A stretch of DNA of 38,678 nt. Origin: Bryobacterales bacterium. Its GTDB lineage: Bacteria; Acidobacteriota; Terriglobia; Bryobacterales; Bryobacteraceae. Within the stretch, counting starts at the first letter, position 1. Each line of letters opens with the position of its first letter. A program made the translations under genes and the position numbers. Of the stretch, positions 22,611 to 32,006 are shown piece by piece. Under the pieces are notes generated by a model. That model saw nothing but the letters and a program-made list of their open reading frames with translations. It had not been told where the DNA came from and ran no database searches. The stretch covers positions 1 to 38,678 of the forward strand of contig JANXXL010000020.1 of assembly GCA_025350625.1 (NCBI GenBank). Reading direction: 5' to 3'.

Positions 22611-25130
22611 ATGAAAGCTGCGGCCGAACACAGGACGGGAATCTCGCCCCGCACTTTCAACCCTCGGCATGAGCTCATCGGGCGCTCTCCGGTTGCCTCG
22701 CGGTGGCTCATTGCCTTCGTGCTGGGCGCTATAACCGCCGCCCCCATGAGCGCGCAAACTGCTCCCGCCGCACCGCGCGCGGTGCTGGATAAATACTGCG
22801 TTACGTGCCATAACGAGAAACTCAAAACCGCGGGCTTGGCTCTCGATATCGTCGACGTCACCCAACCGGCCGCGCACGCTGAGCAATGGGAGCGCGTGAT
22901 CCGAAGGCTCCGCACCAGCACCATGCCGCCGCGCGGGCTGCCCCGGCCGGATCAGACAACCTATGACTCCGTTGCAGGCTGGCTGGAGGGCGAAATCGAC
23001 CGCAGTGCCGCGGCCCATCCAAATCCGGGCCGAAGCAATTCTGTGCACCGCCTGAATCGCACGGAATATCACAACGCGGTTCGCGATCTTCTGGGACTCG
23101 ACATCGATGTGGCATCGCTGCTGCCGGGCGACAATACCGCCGACGGCGGCTTCGATAACAACGGGGACGTTCTCTCGATTAGCACGTCGCATCTCGAGCG
23201 CTTCATGTCGGTGTCGCGTCAGATCACGCGCCTGGCAACCGGGCTGCCTCCCACGACCCCGGTAGTGGAGACCTTCAAGGTTCCGCTCCATGTAGTTCAA
23301 GAAGACCGGCAGAGTGAGGATTTGCCGCTTGGGTCGCGCGGCGGCATCGCGATTCATTACGATTTCCCGGCCGACGGCGAGTATCTGGTTAAAATTCGTC
23401 TGCGCAGGCAATATGCGGACCACATCATGGGCATGGGGTGGAAGCAGCGCCTGGACGTTCGTCTGGATGGCAAGCTGATGAAGCAGTTCACGGTGGGCGG
23501 CGACGCCCCCGGCAAGCCCGTTCCAGCGAGTTTTTCCGGTGCCGGTAATTCATTCGGCGATCCGGAATGGGAGAAGTACATGCTGACGGCGGACGATCCG
23601 CTGGAGCTGCGTATCCAGGCCAAGGCCGGGCCGCGCGTGGTAGGCGTCTCCTTCGTGAGGGAGCAGTGGGAGCCGGAGTTCGTCCCGCAGCCGCTGCAGC
23701 GCGGGCGAGTGATTACCAACGACGAAGTCTATATGGATTACGCCAGCGTCGAAACCGTGCAAATAGGCGGTCCCTACCAGGCTGGCGGCGTGGCGAAAGA
23801 TACGCCCAGCCGGCGCAAGATTTTCGTCTGTCAACCGTCGGCGGTGGCCGAAGAAAAGGCATGCGCTAGCAAGATCCTTTCAAGGATGGCGCGCCTTGCC
23901 TATCGCCGGCCCACAACCGAACGGGACGTGCACACGCTGCTCTCGTTTTTCGATACCGGGCGGCATGACGGCGGAAGCTTCGACGCCGGGGTGCAGTTTG
24001 CGCTCGAGCGTCTGTTGGTCGATCCCGACTTCCTGCTACGCGTAGAAAAGGACCCGGCCGGCGTTGCGCCCGGACAGCCGTATCGCTTAAGCAACTTGGA
24101 GTTGGCATCACGCTTGTCATTTTTCTTGTGGGGCAGCATTCCCGACGAGCCCTTGCTCGAGGCGGCCGAGCGCGGGCATCTGGCGGACCCTAAGATCCTC
24201 GAACAGCAAGTGCGGCGCATGATGGCCGATCCGCGTGCGAGCGACGCGCTGGTGACCAATTTCGCCGCGCAGTGGCTGAACCTGAGGCGCGTGCCCGAGG
24301 TAGTGGTCGATCCGCGATTCTATCCCAACTTTGACGAAAATCTGCTCCAGGCATTTCAGCAGGAAACGGAAATGTTCGTCGCCAGCACGCTGCAGGAGGA
24401 TCGCAGCGTCCTCGACCTGGTGAATGCGAATTATACGTTCGTTAACGAACGCTTGGCGCGGCACTACGGCATTCCGGGGATTTATGGCACCCGCTTCCGG
24501 CGCGTCACTTTGCCGGATCCCGAACAGCGCGGAGGATTACTCGGGCAGGGAGCGTTACTTGCGGCTACCTCCTACCCGGACCGGACTTCGCCCGTATTGC
24601 GCGGGAAATGGCTGCTGGATAATATTTTTGGCATGCCCCCGCCCCCGCCTCCTCCGGGCGTCACCAACTCATTGGTCGAAGGCAAGAAGGGCGCCATGCC
24701 CGCTACCATTCGCGAGCGGCTGGATCAGCACCGCACTAATGCGATTTGCTCGACTTGCCATGGAGTGATCGATCCCGTTGGGTTCTCGCTGGAGGGTTTT
24801 GACGCGATCGGGGGATGGCGCACCAAGGACGAGGGCGGCAACGCGATTGACTCCACCGGCACGTGGCCCAGCGGCCGCAAAATTGACGGTTTCACGGGTC
24901 TGCGCGCCATGCTGCTCGACCGTCCGGAAGGATTTGTGGGCACGTTAACGGAAAAGCTGATGGCCTACGGCCTGGGTCGGCGCATAGAGTATTTTGACCG
25001 GCCGGCAGTGCGGAAAATCGTGCAGGACGCCTCGGCGCACCAGTATCGCTGGTCGGCACTGATTGTAGGAATTGTAGAGAGTCCGGCGTTCCAAATGCGG
25101 ACGGCGCGGGCGGCGGATGGAAGTAATTGA
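22611..25130 (+). CDS. DUF1587/DUF1592/DUF1588/DUF1585 cytochrome-type protein
   Basis: An 839-residue exported protein with one heme motif (CVTCH near residue 64) in an N-terminal cytochrome c domain. Then come DUF1587 (VHRLNRTEYHNAVRDLLGLD), a carbohydrate-binding-like beta domain, DUF1595 (about 420-480, LAYRRPTTERDV) and DUF1592 (LSNLELASRLSFFLWGSIPDEPL in two parts). DUF1588 follows (FVNERLARHYGI to the proline run GMPPPPPPPGV), and then DUF1585 at the end with a second CSTCHG heme-like motif. These multidomain proteins are frequent in Planctomycetes and Acidobacteria and nearly always pair with a DUF1552 gene, as here; their reaction is unknown. GGGAGGG precedes the ATG. The N-terminal region before the membrane stretch is unusually long (about 30 residues). 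Confidence 0.92.
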   Translation: MKAAAEHRTGISPRTFNPRHELIGRSPVASRWLIAFVLGAITAAPMSAQTAPAAPRAVLDKYCVTCHNEKLKTAGLALDIVDVTQPAAHAEQWERVIRRLRTSTMPPRGLPRPDQTTYDSVAGWLEGEIDRSAAAHPNPGRSNSVHRLNRTEYHNAVRDLLGLDIDVASLLPGDNTADGGFDNNGDVLSISTSHLERFMSVSRQITRLATGLPPTTPVVETFKVPLHVVQEDRQSEDLPLGSRGGIAIHYDFPADGEYLVKIRLRRQYADHIMGMGWKQRLDVRLDGKLMKQFTVGGDAPGKPVPASFSGAGNSFGDPEWEKYMLTADDPLELRIQAKAGPRVVGVSFVREQWEPEFVPQPLQRGRVITNDEVYMDYASVETVQIGGPYQAGGVAKDTPSRRKIFVCQPSAVAEEKACASKILSRMARLAYRRPTTERDVHTLLSFFDTGRHDGGSFDAGVQFALERLLVDPDFLLRVEKDPAGVAPGQPYRLSNLELASRLSFFLWGSIPDEPLLEAAERGHLADPKILEQQVRRMMADPRASDALVTNFAAQWLNLRRVPEVVVDPRFYPNFDENLLQAFQQETEMFVASTLQEDRSVLDLVNANYTFVNERLARHYGIPGIYGTRFRRVTLPDPEQRGGLLGQGALLAATSYPDRTSPVLRGKWLLDNIFGMPPPPPPPGVTNSLVEGKKGAMPATIRERLDQHRTNAICSTCHGVIDPVGFSLEGFDAIGGWRTKDEGGNAIDSTGTWPSGRKIDGFTGLRAMLLDRPEGFVGTLTEKLMAYGLGRRIEYFDRPAVRKIVQDASAHQYRWSALIVGIVESPAFQMRTARAADGSN

Positions 25131-25163
25131 GATCAAAATCGAGACACCAAGGAGAGCACAGCC

Positions 25164-26480
25164 ATGAAGTCAATGTCGCGGCGAACACTGGTACGGGGGA
25201 TGGGCGTTACGCTCGGCCTTCCGCTATTGGATTCCATGTTTCCGGCCTTCGGCCAAAGCAAAGTGAAACCCGCAAGCCGGTTTCAAGCCATCTATGTGCC
25301 CAATGGGATGGCCATGGAATATTGGTCGCCGAAGAAGGAAGGCGCTGACTTCGAGCTGACTCCTATTCTCGAGCCGCTGACTCCGTTCCGCAATCAGTTG
25401 CAAGTGTTGTCGGGATTAACTGCTAACTGGAACTACGCCCACGCGGGTGCGTCCGGCTCGTTTTTGACGGGCACGACGCACGGCGGGCGGACCGAAGTCG
25501 AGATCCTGGCGGACGTATCGGTGGATCAGTTGCTGGCGCGGAAATTTGCCGGCGAAACGCAACTGCCCTCGCTCGAACTCTCAATGGACGCGCCCAATAA
25601 CGCGGGTGCCTGTACCGGTAATCTGAGCTGCGTCTATACCCACACCATTTCCTGGCGCAGCGCCACGCAGGCTCTCCCGATGGAGCACAACCCGCGCGCG
25701 GTATTCGAAAAACTCTTCGGCGACAGCGGCAGCACGGAGCGCGGGGCGCGGGAAGCGCGCATGCGGCAGCACATGAGCATTCTGGATTCGGTAACGGAAA
25801 AGCTGGCGGACATCAAGAAGGAAGTCGGCTCGCAGGATCAAGCGAAGGTGGACGAATACACCGAAGCGGTCCGCGACGTCGAGCGGCGCGTGCAAAAGGC
25901 CGAAGAGCAGATCAGCATGGATCTGCCGCGTATGGATCAACCGCAGGGAGTGCCGGTGGTCTTCGAAGACCATCTGGAGCTGATGTTCGACCTGCAAGTG
26001 CTGGCTCTGCGTACCGACCTGACGCGCGTCATCACGTTCATGATCGGCAAGGAGCAGAGTGCGCGCTCGTATCCTCAAATCGGCGTGCCGGAATCGCACC
26101 ATCCGCTCTCGCATCACAATAACCAGCCTGCGGTGATCGAGCACATGTCCAAGATCAACCGCTATCACGTCGAATTAGTTTCGAAGTATCTCGCGAAGTT
26201 GAAAGCGACTCCCGACGGCGACGGAAACCTGCTGGATCATATGACTCTGGTTTATGGCTCGGGCCTCTCGAATAGCAACCAGCATTCGGGTGTAAATATA
26301 CCGGTTTTGCTGGTGGGCGGCGGGGCGGGCAAGCTCAAGGGCGGCCGCCACCTCAAGTTCACCGGCCAACCCTCCATGGCGAACCTTCTGGTCACGCTGA
26401 TGGACAAGATGGAAGTGCCGGTCGATCACGTCGGCGGCAGCAACGGCAAACTTCCGATCGACACTTTGACTGGCGTTTAA
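25164..26480 (+). CDS. DUF1552 protein, Tat exported
   Basis: A 438-residue protein with a twin-arginine signal (MSRRTLVRGMGVTLGLPLLD) and the DUF1552 body, including FQAIYVPNGMAMEYW, LSGLTANWNYAHAG, FLTGTTHGGRTE and SHHPLSHHNNQPAVIEHM, a His-rich segment that could bind metal. The family belongs with sulfatase/phosphatase-like folds by some predictions, but activity is unproven. AAGGAG lies 9 bases before the ATG, 33 bases after the DUF1592 gene, so the two are co-transcribed as in most genomes that have them. Confidence 0.93.
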   Translation: MKSMSRRTLVRGMGVTLGLPLLDSMFPAFGQSKVKPASRFQAIYVPNGMAMEYWSPKKEGADFELTPILEPLTPFRNQLQVLSGLTANWNYAHAGASGSFLTGTTHGGRTEVEILADVSVDQLLARKFAGETQLPSLELSMDAPNNAGACTGNLSCVYTHTISWRSATQALPMEHNPRAVFEKLFGDSGSTERGAREARMRQHMSILDSVTEKLADIKKEVGSQDQAKVDEYTEAVRDVERRVQKAEEQISMDLPRMDQPQGVPVVFEDHLELMFDLQVLALRTDLTRVITFMIGKEQSARSYPQIGVPESHHPLSHHNNQPAVIEHMSKINRYHVELVSKYLAKLKATPDGDGNLLDHMTLVYGSGLSNSNQHSGVNIPVLLVGGGAGKLKGGRHLKFTGQPSMANLLVTLMDKMEVPVDHVGGSNGKLPIDTLTGV

Positions 26481-26498
26481 CTGGGGAGAGGCGCACGT

Positions 26499-27926
26499 AT
26501 GACACGTTGGATGATTGTGGGATTGGCCGCGACTCTCAGTGGAGCCGTGGGCGCGGAGCTGGGCACGTTCGCCGACGCAGCCAAGAACGCCGACCGAAAC
26601 ACCCTGCAGGCTCTGCTCAAATCCGGGGCGAACGTGAACGCCGCCCAGGGCGACGGCACCACTGCTTTGCACTGGGCGAGCTACCGGGACGACCTCGAAG
26701 CCGCCGATCTGCTGATCCGCGTCGGCGCCAAGGTGAATGCCGTTAACGATCTGGGCGCCACGCCGCTCTGGGCGGCCAGCCAGAACGGAAGTGTAGCCAT
26801 GGTGCGGAGGCTGCTCGCGGCCGGGGCGAACCCCAACGCGAAGCTGGAATCGGGCGAGACTCTGGTGATGACGGCGTCGCGCGCGGGCAAGGCCGATGTG
26901 GTAGAACTCCTGCTGGCCAAGGGCGCCGACCCCAACGTGCGCGGTGTCCGCGGCCAAACAGCGCTGATGTGGGCCGCAGCGCAGCAGCACCCGGACGTGA
27001 TCAAGGTTCTACTGGCGCACGGTGCGGATGTCCACGCCCGCTCTGACGTGTGGACTCAACTCTGGCAGACCGCTCCCGAGCAGGATGTCCACCCCGACTA
27101 TCAGCTCAATGTTAAATACGGCGGCGATACGGCGCTGCTATTCGCGGCGCGAGGGGGCGATTTGGACTCCGCCAAGGCTTTGGTAGCGGGCGGCGCTAAT
27201 GTCAACGACGAATCCGCCTACGGGACCAGCGCTGCAGTGCTTGCCACTCACAGCGGCAACGTAGAGCTGTTGCAGTTCCTGCTGGATAAAGACGCTAACC
27301 CGAACTCTTCCACTGCGGGCTACACAGCGCTGCATGCGGCCATTCTCCGGGGGAATACGAAGGCGGCCGAGGTGTTGCTAGCGCACGGCGCCGATGCCAA
27401 CGCGAGGGTACGGACTTCTACCCCCGTCCGCCGTGAATCGCAGGATTTTTACTTTCACCCGGCGTTTGTTGGGGCGAGTCCCTTTTGGCTGGCCGCACGC
27501 TTGGGCCAGGCAGATGTGATGCGGCTTTTGGCGGCACATGGGGCCGACCCGTCGTTTATCCAAGATGTCACTTTTTGGGGCCGCAAGGGCAAGAACTCGC
27601 AATACACAACCGTGAAGCCCGGTGCGATCACGCCTCTCATGGCTGCCCTGGGGATGGGCGGCGCGCCTTTCGCTGGCCGCCCAACCTTAGTGGGTGGCGG
27701 GATGCGAGCGCCTCAACCAGGCGAGCGTGAAGCCCAGGCACTCGAGTGCGTGAAGGTGGCAGTGGAAGCGGGTGCGCCGGTCAATGCTGCCGACGCCGAA
27801 GGCCGCAACGCTCTCGAGATGGCCTCGGCCATGGGGTTTAAGTCCGTGGCAGAGTATCTCACATCCCAGGGCGCGAAACTTGACCATCCCGTGAGGCCTT
27901 TGCGCCGCGCACCGGTCGAGAATTAG
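26499..27926 (+). CDS. Exported ankyrin-repeat protein
   Basis: A 475-residue protein with a signal peptide (MIVGLAATLSGAVGAEL) and about ten ankyrin repeats of roughly 33 residues, e.g. DGTTALHWASYRDDLEAADL, LGATPLWAASQNGSVAM, RGQTALMWAAAQQHPDVIKV and YTALHAAILRGNTKAAEVL. Insertions interrupt the array at about residues 180-200 (WTQLWQTAPEQDVHPDY) and 300-400. It is likely a periplasmic interaction scaffold. GGGGAGAGG precedes the ATG, 18 bases after the DUF1552 gene, so it is the third gene of that operon and could hold the cytochrome/DUF1552 pair together, which is inference. Confidence 0.92.
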   Translation: MTRWMIVGLAATLSGAVGAELGTFADAAKNADRNTLQALLKSGANVNAAQGDGTTALHWASYRDDLEAADLLIRVGAKVNAVNDLGATPLWAASQNGSVAMVRRLLAAGANPNAKLESGETLVMTASRAGKADVVELLLAKGADPNVRGVRGQTALMWAAAQQHPDVIKVLLAHGADVHARSDVWTQLWQTAPEQDVHPDYQLNVKYGGDTALLFAARGGDLDSAKALVAGGANVNDESAYGTSAAVLATHSGNVELLQFLLDKDANPNSSTAGYTALHAAILRGNTKAAEVLLAHGADANARVRTSTPVRRESQDFYFHPAFVGASPFWLAARLGQADVMRLLAAHGADPSFIQDVTFWGRKGKNSQYTTVKPGAITPLMAALGMGGAPFAGRPTLVGGGMRAPQPGEREAQALECVKVAVEAGAPVNAADAEGRNALEMASAMGFKSVAEYLTSQGAKLDHPVRPLRRAPVEN

Positions 27927-27967
27927 AGCAACCCGCTACGGGCTGCGAAAGATCGAACATCATAAGC

Positions 27968-27991
27968 AGGGCCTGCCTATGCGACGGCCCT
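27968..27991 (+). terminator. Possible terminator after the ankyrin gene
   Basis: A 6-bp GC stem (AGGGCC at 27968-27973, GGCCCT at 27986-27991) with a 12-base loop and a short T/A stretch after it, 42 bases past the stop. Strength is uncertain. Confidence 0.4.
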
Positions 27992-28276
27992 TATTCCCAC
28001 TAAGGGAGTTGGGAGCATTTCTTTCCCTGCCGTACGCCGTATTCATTCCGGCCGTCCTGGAATACGCGTCTTTCCGTCCGCGTCCGCCTAGAATGAACTT
28101 GTTTTAATATATTTATCGTTAGCAACAAATAGCCAATTCTCTTGACTACAGAATGCCAAAGGTGATATATCTTAGGGCACTCGTGCTTCGGTTAGGTTTG
28201 GTTCCACGCGCTTAGTTTGATTATATCTAGGGCTTGAAGCTTCTCTCCAGCACGTAATTCTTCAGGAGGCATTAGT
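27992..28276 (+). other. Intergenic region and leader of the first receptor
   Basis: Apart from the promoter at 28142-28171, I see no gene. The predicted leader is about 100 bases and ends with AGGAGGCATTAGT before the ATG at 28277. It shows little similarity to the leader of the second receptor except around the ribosome-binding site. Confidence 0.5.
28142..28171 (+). promoter_or_regulatory. Promoter of receptor 1 with conserved spacer element
   Basis: TTGACT (28142-28147) and TATATC (28166-28171) are 18 bases apart. The 20 bases at 28153-28172 match those at 31867-31886 upstream of receptor 2 in 18 positions (core ATGCCAAA, then GTGATATA), covering the -10 box and most of the spacer. Confidence 0.65.
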
Positions 28277-31200
28277 ATGCTGCGTAGCATTGTTCTTCGT
28301 CGGATCGCCGCCCTCTTTCCGGTCGTGGCCATTTGTGCCATCGCCATCCTATTCTCGGCTCACGCGTCTGCCCAAGTTTCGGGAGCAGCGCTCTCAGGCA
28401 GCATCACCGATCCTTCGGGAGCGGCTGTCCCCAACGCTAAAGTAACTATTACCAACACGGCGACTGGCGTGTCGCGCGACGACGCGACGGATGCAGCCGG
28501 GTTTTTCTCGGTACCCAACCTGTTGCCAGGCCCTTATGCAGTGACAGTCTCGGCCGCCGGGTTCTCGACAACTAAGTCCTCGGACATCGTGCTTACCGTA
28601 GGCTCTTCGCAGACCCTGAATCTGTCCCTGAAAATTGGTGAAGCCACCCAGACCGTGGAGGTAACGGGAGCGGCGGCACTGGTGCAGCTCTCCAATTCCA
28701 CGATGAAGTCCGAGGTGGAATCCACTACCATTCGCGAGTTGCCGTTGAATGGCCGGGATTGGACCGCTCTGGCCACCCTGAGTCCGGGCGTTAATGCGAT
28801 TGAAGCGCAGATACCCTTCGATGGCGGCGGCGCGCGCGGCAACCGGGGCTTTGGAGCGCAGCTGACCATCTCCGGCGGCCGCCCCACCCAAAACAACTAC
28901 CGGCTGGACGGAAACAGCATCAATGACTACGCCAACAGCGGACCCGGCAGCGTAATCGGGGTCCAACTGGGCGTGGATGCGATTCAGGAATTTTCCGTGT
29001 TAACCGGTAACTACTCGGCTGAATATGGAAAGACCTCCGGCGGGGTGGTCAACGCCATTAGTAAGTCGGGGACCAACGCGTTCCACGGCGATTTATACGA
29101 GTTTTTCCGGAACCAAAAGCTGGACGCGAATGATTACTTCTTAAACCTCAGTGGCCAGCCGAAACCCGCATACCGGCGCAACCAATATGGCCTTGCAGCG
29201 GGTGGTCCGATTCGCAAGGACAAGACCTTCATCTTTGGCGACTACGAGGCAATCCGCCAAAACCAGGGCGTCGCGGTGCCGACGACCGTTCCGTCCGACG
29301 CAGCGCGGTCAGGGCACCTGGCGAGCGGAGCCGTGGTGGTGGTTCCGGCAATCATACAGAAGTATTTAGGTCTCTATCCCCGCGCCAACGGTCCGCAATT
29401 CGGCGACAAAGGAACCTTTACGTTTGCCGGAGCGCGTATCACCAGCGAAAACTACTATACCTTCCGCGGGGACCACAGGTTCAGCGATAAGGACAGCATG
29501 TTCGCGAGCTATATGTACGACCGAACGCCCTACACTCAACCCGATCAGTTTAATAACATTAACATCAATACTTCAACCAAGCGCCACATCGCCGCGCTCG
29601 AAGAGAGCCACATTTTCAGCCCGAACCTGGTTAATACCGCGCGCCTTGGTTTCAACCGGAACGGTGTCTTTAACGCGGACTTTACCACTTCGAACAACCC
29701 CCTTTCGACGGACCAGTCCCTGGGCGTGTTCCCGAATGGAAATAATCCCTCGACTCGCATTGGCGGCGGGTTTTCAAACCTAAACCAAGGCGTAGGCGGT
29801 TCGACTGTTCGTCACTTCTGGGATTCCTACCAGTTTAACGACGACGCATTTCTGACCCGCGGAACCCATTCGCTGAAGTTCGGCTTTAACGTGGAGTACA
29901 TGCAATACAATTTCACCCAGTACTATAATCCCTGGGGAATCCTCCGCTTCAAAGACTTGCAAAGTTTCCTCACCAATTCGCCGACCTCGTTAGAGGGCGG
30001 GACTCCACTCAGGCAAGACTTCCGAGCTACCCGTCAAACCATATATGCGGGATACGTCCAGGATGACTGGCGCATGCGGAAGAACCTGACGTTGAACATA
30101 GGGGTGCGCTATGAGATGGCCACGGTATTGAGCGAGAGGTACGGCAAACTTCAAAATCTTGCTCACATCGGCGATGCCCACCCTTATTGCGGGACGGTGA
30201 ATCCGGCGTTTACGACAGTATTGGGACAGGAGTTCTGCACTGGTGTCCAGCCCCTCTACAATAATCCCACCAAGCTTAATTTTGAGCCGCGACTCGGTTT
30301 CGCCTGGGATCCGAAGGGCGATGGGAAAACGGCCATTCGCGGGGGCGCGGCGATGTTCGATGTTTTGCCGCTGCCGGGATTGTTCTTTACCGCGCAGACC
30401 CTTGGGGCGCCGTTCGCCCTGGTCGGCATTGCTAAGGGCCTCACCACCGCCAACGGCATTGGTGTTCTGGCTTCCGATCCCAACAGCGCCTACAACAAGA
30501 TTGGACTCAGTTCGTTCACGGGCGGTTATATGGATCAGAATCCCCGGCGAAACTACGTCATGCAGTGGAATATGAATGTGCAGCGCCAAATCACGTCAAC
30601 CCTGACAGCAACCGTCGGTTACATCGGTTCCCGCGGCGTTCACATGCTGATGCGGGGGGACGATGGCAATGATGTTCAGGCAACCCTGACGTCTGCCGGC
30701 TGGCTCTGGCCTTTTAATCCCACCAACCAGGATTTGAGGGTCAATAGAAATTTTGGGGGCATCCGGTTCATGAACTTTAACGCGGACAGCACCTACAATG
30801 GCTTGGTGACGAGCGTCCAGAAGAGAATGAGCCACGGAATCCAGGTCGGAGGTTCCTACACCTGGAGCAAATCCATGGACAACGATTCCGCGACCATCGC
30901 GGGCGATTCCTTTTCAAATTCCGTCACCAGTTGGTTCCCGTTTGCGCCTAGCATCAGTTGGGCTCCCTCGGACTACAACGTAACCCATTCCGCGTCACTC
31001 AACGGTATCTGGACGGTACCTGGACCCAAGAAGGGGATCGCGCACGCAGTGCTTGGCGGATGGGAGCTGGGCACCATCGTGAAGATTAATAGCGGGATTC
31101 CGACAACTCCCCTGATCGGTGGCGACGCTCTCAAGGTACAGAATGCAGGCAGCGACCCGTTCTCCATTCCGGATGTGATTCCCGGCTGTTCCACTACATT

Positions 31201-31675
31201 CAGCAATTTCAAGAGCAATCCGGGCGGGGTTAGTTTAGGGTACATCAATCCCGGTTGTTACACGCTGCCGAAGGCGACGCCCGCGATTGCTTCGCAATGC
31301 CTGCCCTTCGGGTTTAGGCTGCCTGGCACGAACAACGCCAGCGACCCGGGGAGTAGCGGGACCGCAGGCACCTGTTCGAATCTCCTGGGCAATGCCGGCC
31401 GGAACAGCATCTACGGTCCGCACTTGTACAACTTGGATATGTCGCTGCACAAGAACTTCTCTGTCAAGAAGATTTCGGAGGCCTTCACGGTGCAGTTCAG
31501 GGCGGAGTTTTTCAACATCCTGAATCACGCCAACTTCGGACCGCCGGCGCCTTTCTTCGGCGCCAGTCAGGCGCAAATCTTCAATTTGAACGGAACCCTG
31601 TCCGGGGGCGGAGGTCTGCAGAATACAGTGACGCAACCTCGCGATATTCAGTTTGCGTTGAAAGTAATCTGGTAA
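28277..31675 (+). CDS. TonB-dependent receptor with CarboxypepD_reg-like domain (copy 1)
   Basis: A 1132-residue outer-membrane protein: signal peptide to about residue 32 (ending SAHASAQ), a carboxypeptidase-regulatory-like domain at about 37-115 (GSITDPSGAAVPNAKVTITN), a plug at about 130-250 (RELPLNGRDWTALATLSPGV; YRLDGNSINDYANSG), and a large beta-barrel ending in QFALKVIW. It belongs to the OmpA-related/Oar-like receptor group expanded in Acidobacteria, likely for oligosaccharide or peptide uptake; no substrate can be read. The ribosome-binding site is AGGAGG. No SusD-like lipoprotein is adjacent, so it is not a classical Bacteroidetes-type polysaccharide locus. Confidence 0.93.
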   Translation: MLRSIVLRRIAALFPVVAICAIAILFSAHASAQVSGAALSGSITDPSGAAVPNAKVTITNTATGVSRDDATDAAGFFSVPNLLPGPYAVTVSAAGFSTTKSSDIVLTVGSSQTLNLSLKIGEATQTVEVTGAAALVQLSNSTMKSEVESTTIRELPLNGRDWTALATLSPGVNAIEAQIPFDGGGARGNRGFGAQLTISGGRPTQNNYRLDGNSINDYANSGPGSVIGVQLGVDAIQEFSVLTGNYSAEYGKTSGGVVNAISKSGTNAFHGDLYEFFRNQKLDANDYFLNLSGQPKPAYRRNQYGLAAGGPIRKDKTFIFGDYEAIRQNQGVAVPTTVPSDAARSGHLASGAVVVVPAIIQKYLGLYPRANGPQFGDKGTFTFAGARITSENYYTFRGDHRFSDKDSMFASYMYDRTPYTQPDQFNNININTSTKRHIAALEESHIFSPNLVNTARLGFNRNGVFNADFTTSNNPLSTDQSLGVFPNGNNPSTRIGGGFSNLNQGVGGSTVRHFWDSYQFNDDAFLTRGTHSLKFGFNVEYMQYNFTQYYNPWGILRFKDLQSFLTNSPTSLEGGTPLRQDFRATRQTIYAGYVQDDWRMRKNLTLNIGVRYEMATVLSERYGKLQNLAHIGDAHPYCGTVNPAFTTVLGQEFCTGVQPLYNNPTKLNFEPRLGFAWDPKGDGKTAIRGGAAMFDVLPLPGLFFTAQTLGAPFALVGIAKGLTTANGIGVLASDPNSAYNKIGLSSFTGGYMDQNPRRNYVMQWNMNVQRQITSTLTATVGYIGSRGVHMLMRGDDGNDVQATLTSAGWLWPFNPTNQDLRVNRNFGGIRFMNFNADSTYNGLVTSVQKRMSHGIQVGGSYTWSKSMDNDSATIAGDSFSNSVTSWFPFAPSISWAPSDYNVTHSASLNGIWTVPGPKKGIAHAVLGGWELGTIVKINSGIPTTPLIGGDALKVQNAGSDPFSIPDVIPGCSTTFSNFKSNPGGVSLGYINPGCYTLPKATPAIASQCLPFGFRLPGTNNASDPGSSGTAGTCSNLLGNAGRNSIYGPHLYNLDMSLHKNFSVKKISEAFTVQFRAEFFNILNHANFGPPAPFFGASQAQIFNLNGTLSGGGGLQNTVTQPRDIQFALKVIW

Positions 31676-31707
31676 GAAAAATCGACGCATTCGTTTTGCT
31701 GGCCAAG

Positions 31708-31746
31708 GGATGGACCGATACGCTCATTGCGAATTTCGGTCCATCC
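31708..31746 (+). terminator. Strong hairpin after receptor 1
   Basis: A perfect 11-bp inverted repeat (GGATGGACCGA at 31708-31718, TCGGTCCATCC at 31736-31746) with a 17-base loop lies 32 bases after the stop. Few T follow, so it may stabilise the mRNA end as well as stop transcription. Confidence 0.6.
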
Positions 31747-31856
31747 GCTTTCACTTGATCACCCTGCGGTAGCCAGTCCCTCTCGATACGCCCGTTCCCA
31801 ACTCCTTTCTCTCCCAAAAGATTAATTGTTTTTAATGTGGCATGCCCTTTCTGTGC

Positions 31857-31885
31857 TTGTTTCCATATGCCAAAAGTGATATACC
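31857..31885 (+). promoter_or_regulatory. Promoter of receptor 2 with conserved spacer element
   Basis: TTGTTT (31857-31862) and TATACC (31880-31885) are 17 bases apart. The 20-base element at 31867-31886 is the partner of that at 28153-28172. The predicted leader is about 115 bases to the ATG at 32007. The rest of the 31676-32006 gap holds only the hairpin and no gene. Confidence 0.6.
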
Positions 31886-32006
31886 TGACCTGACACTTTG
31901 AAGGCGGGTCTGGTTTCGGTGCAGGTTATGCGTATTGACCGTCAGTAGTTTTCGGGGAATTACTTGCCTTCGGAGCTCTGTGGCTGTCGTATCAGGAGGC
32001 ACCAGA

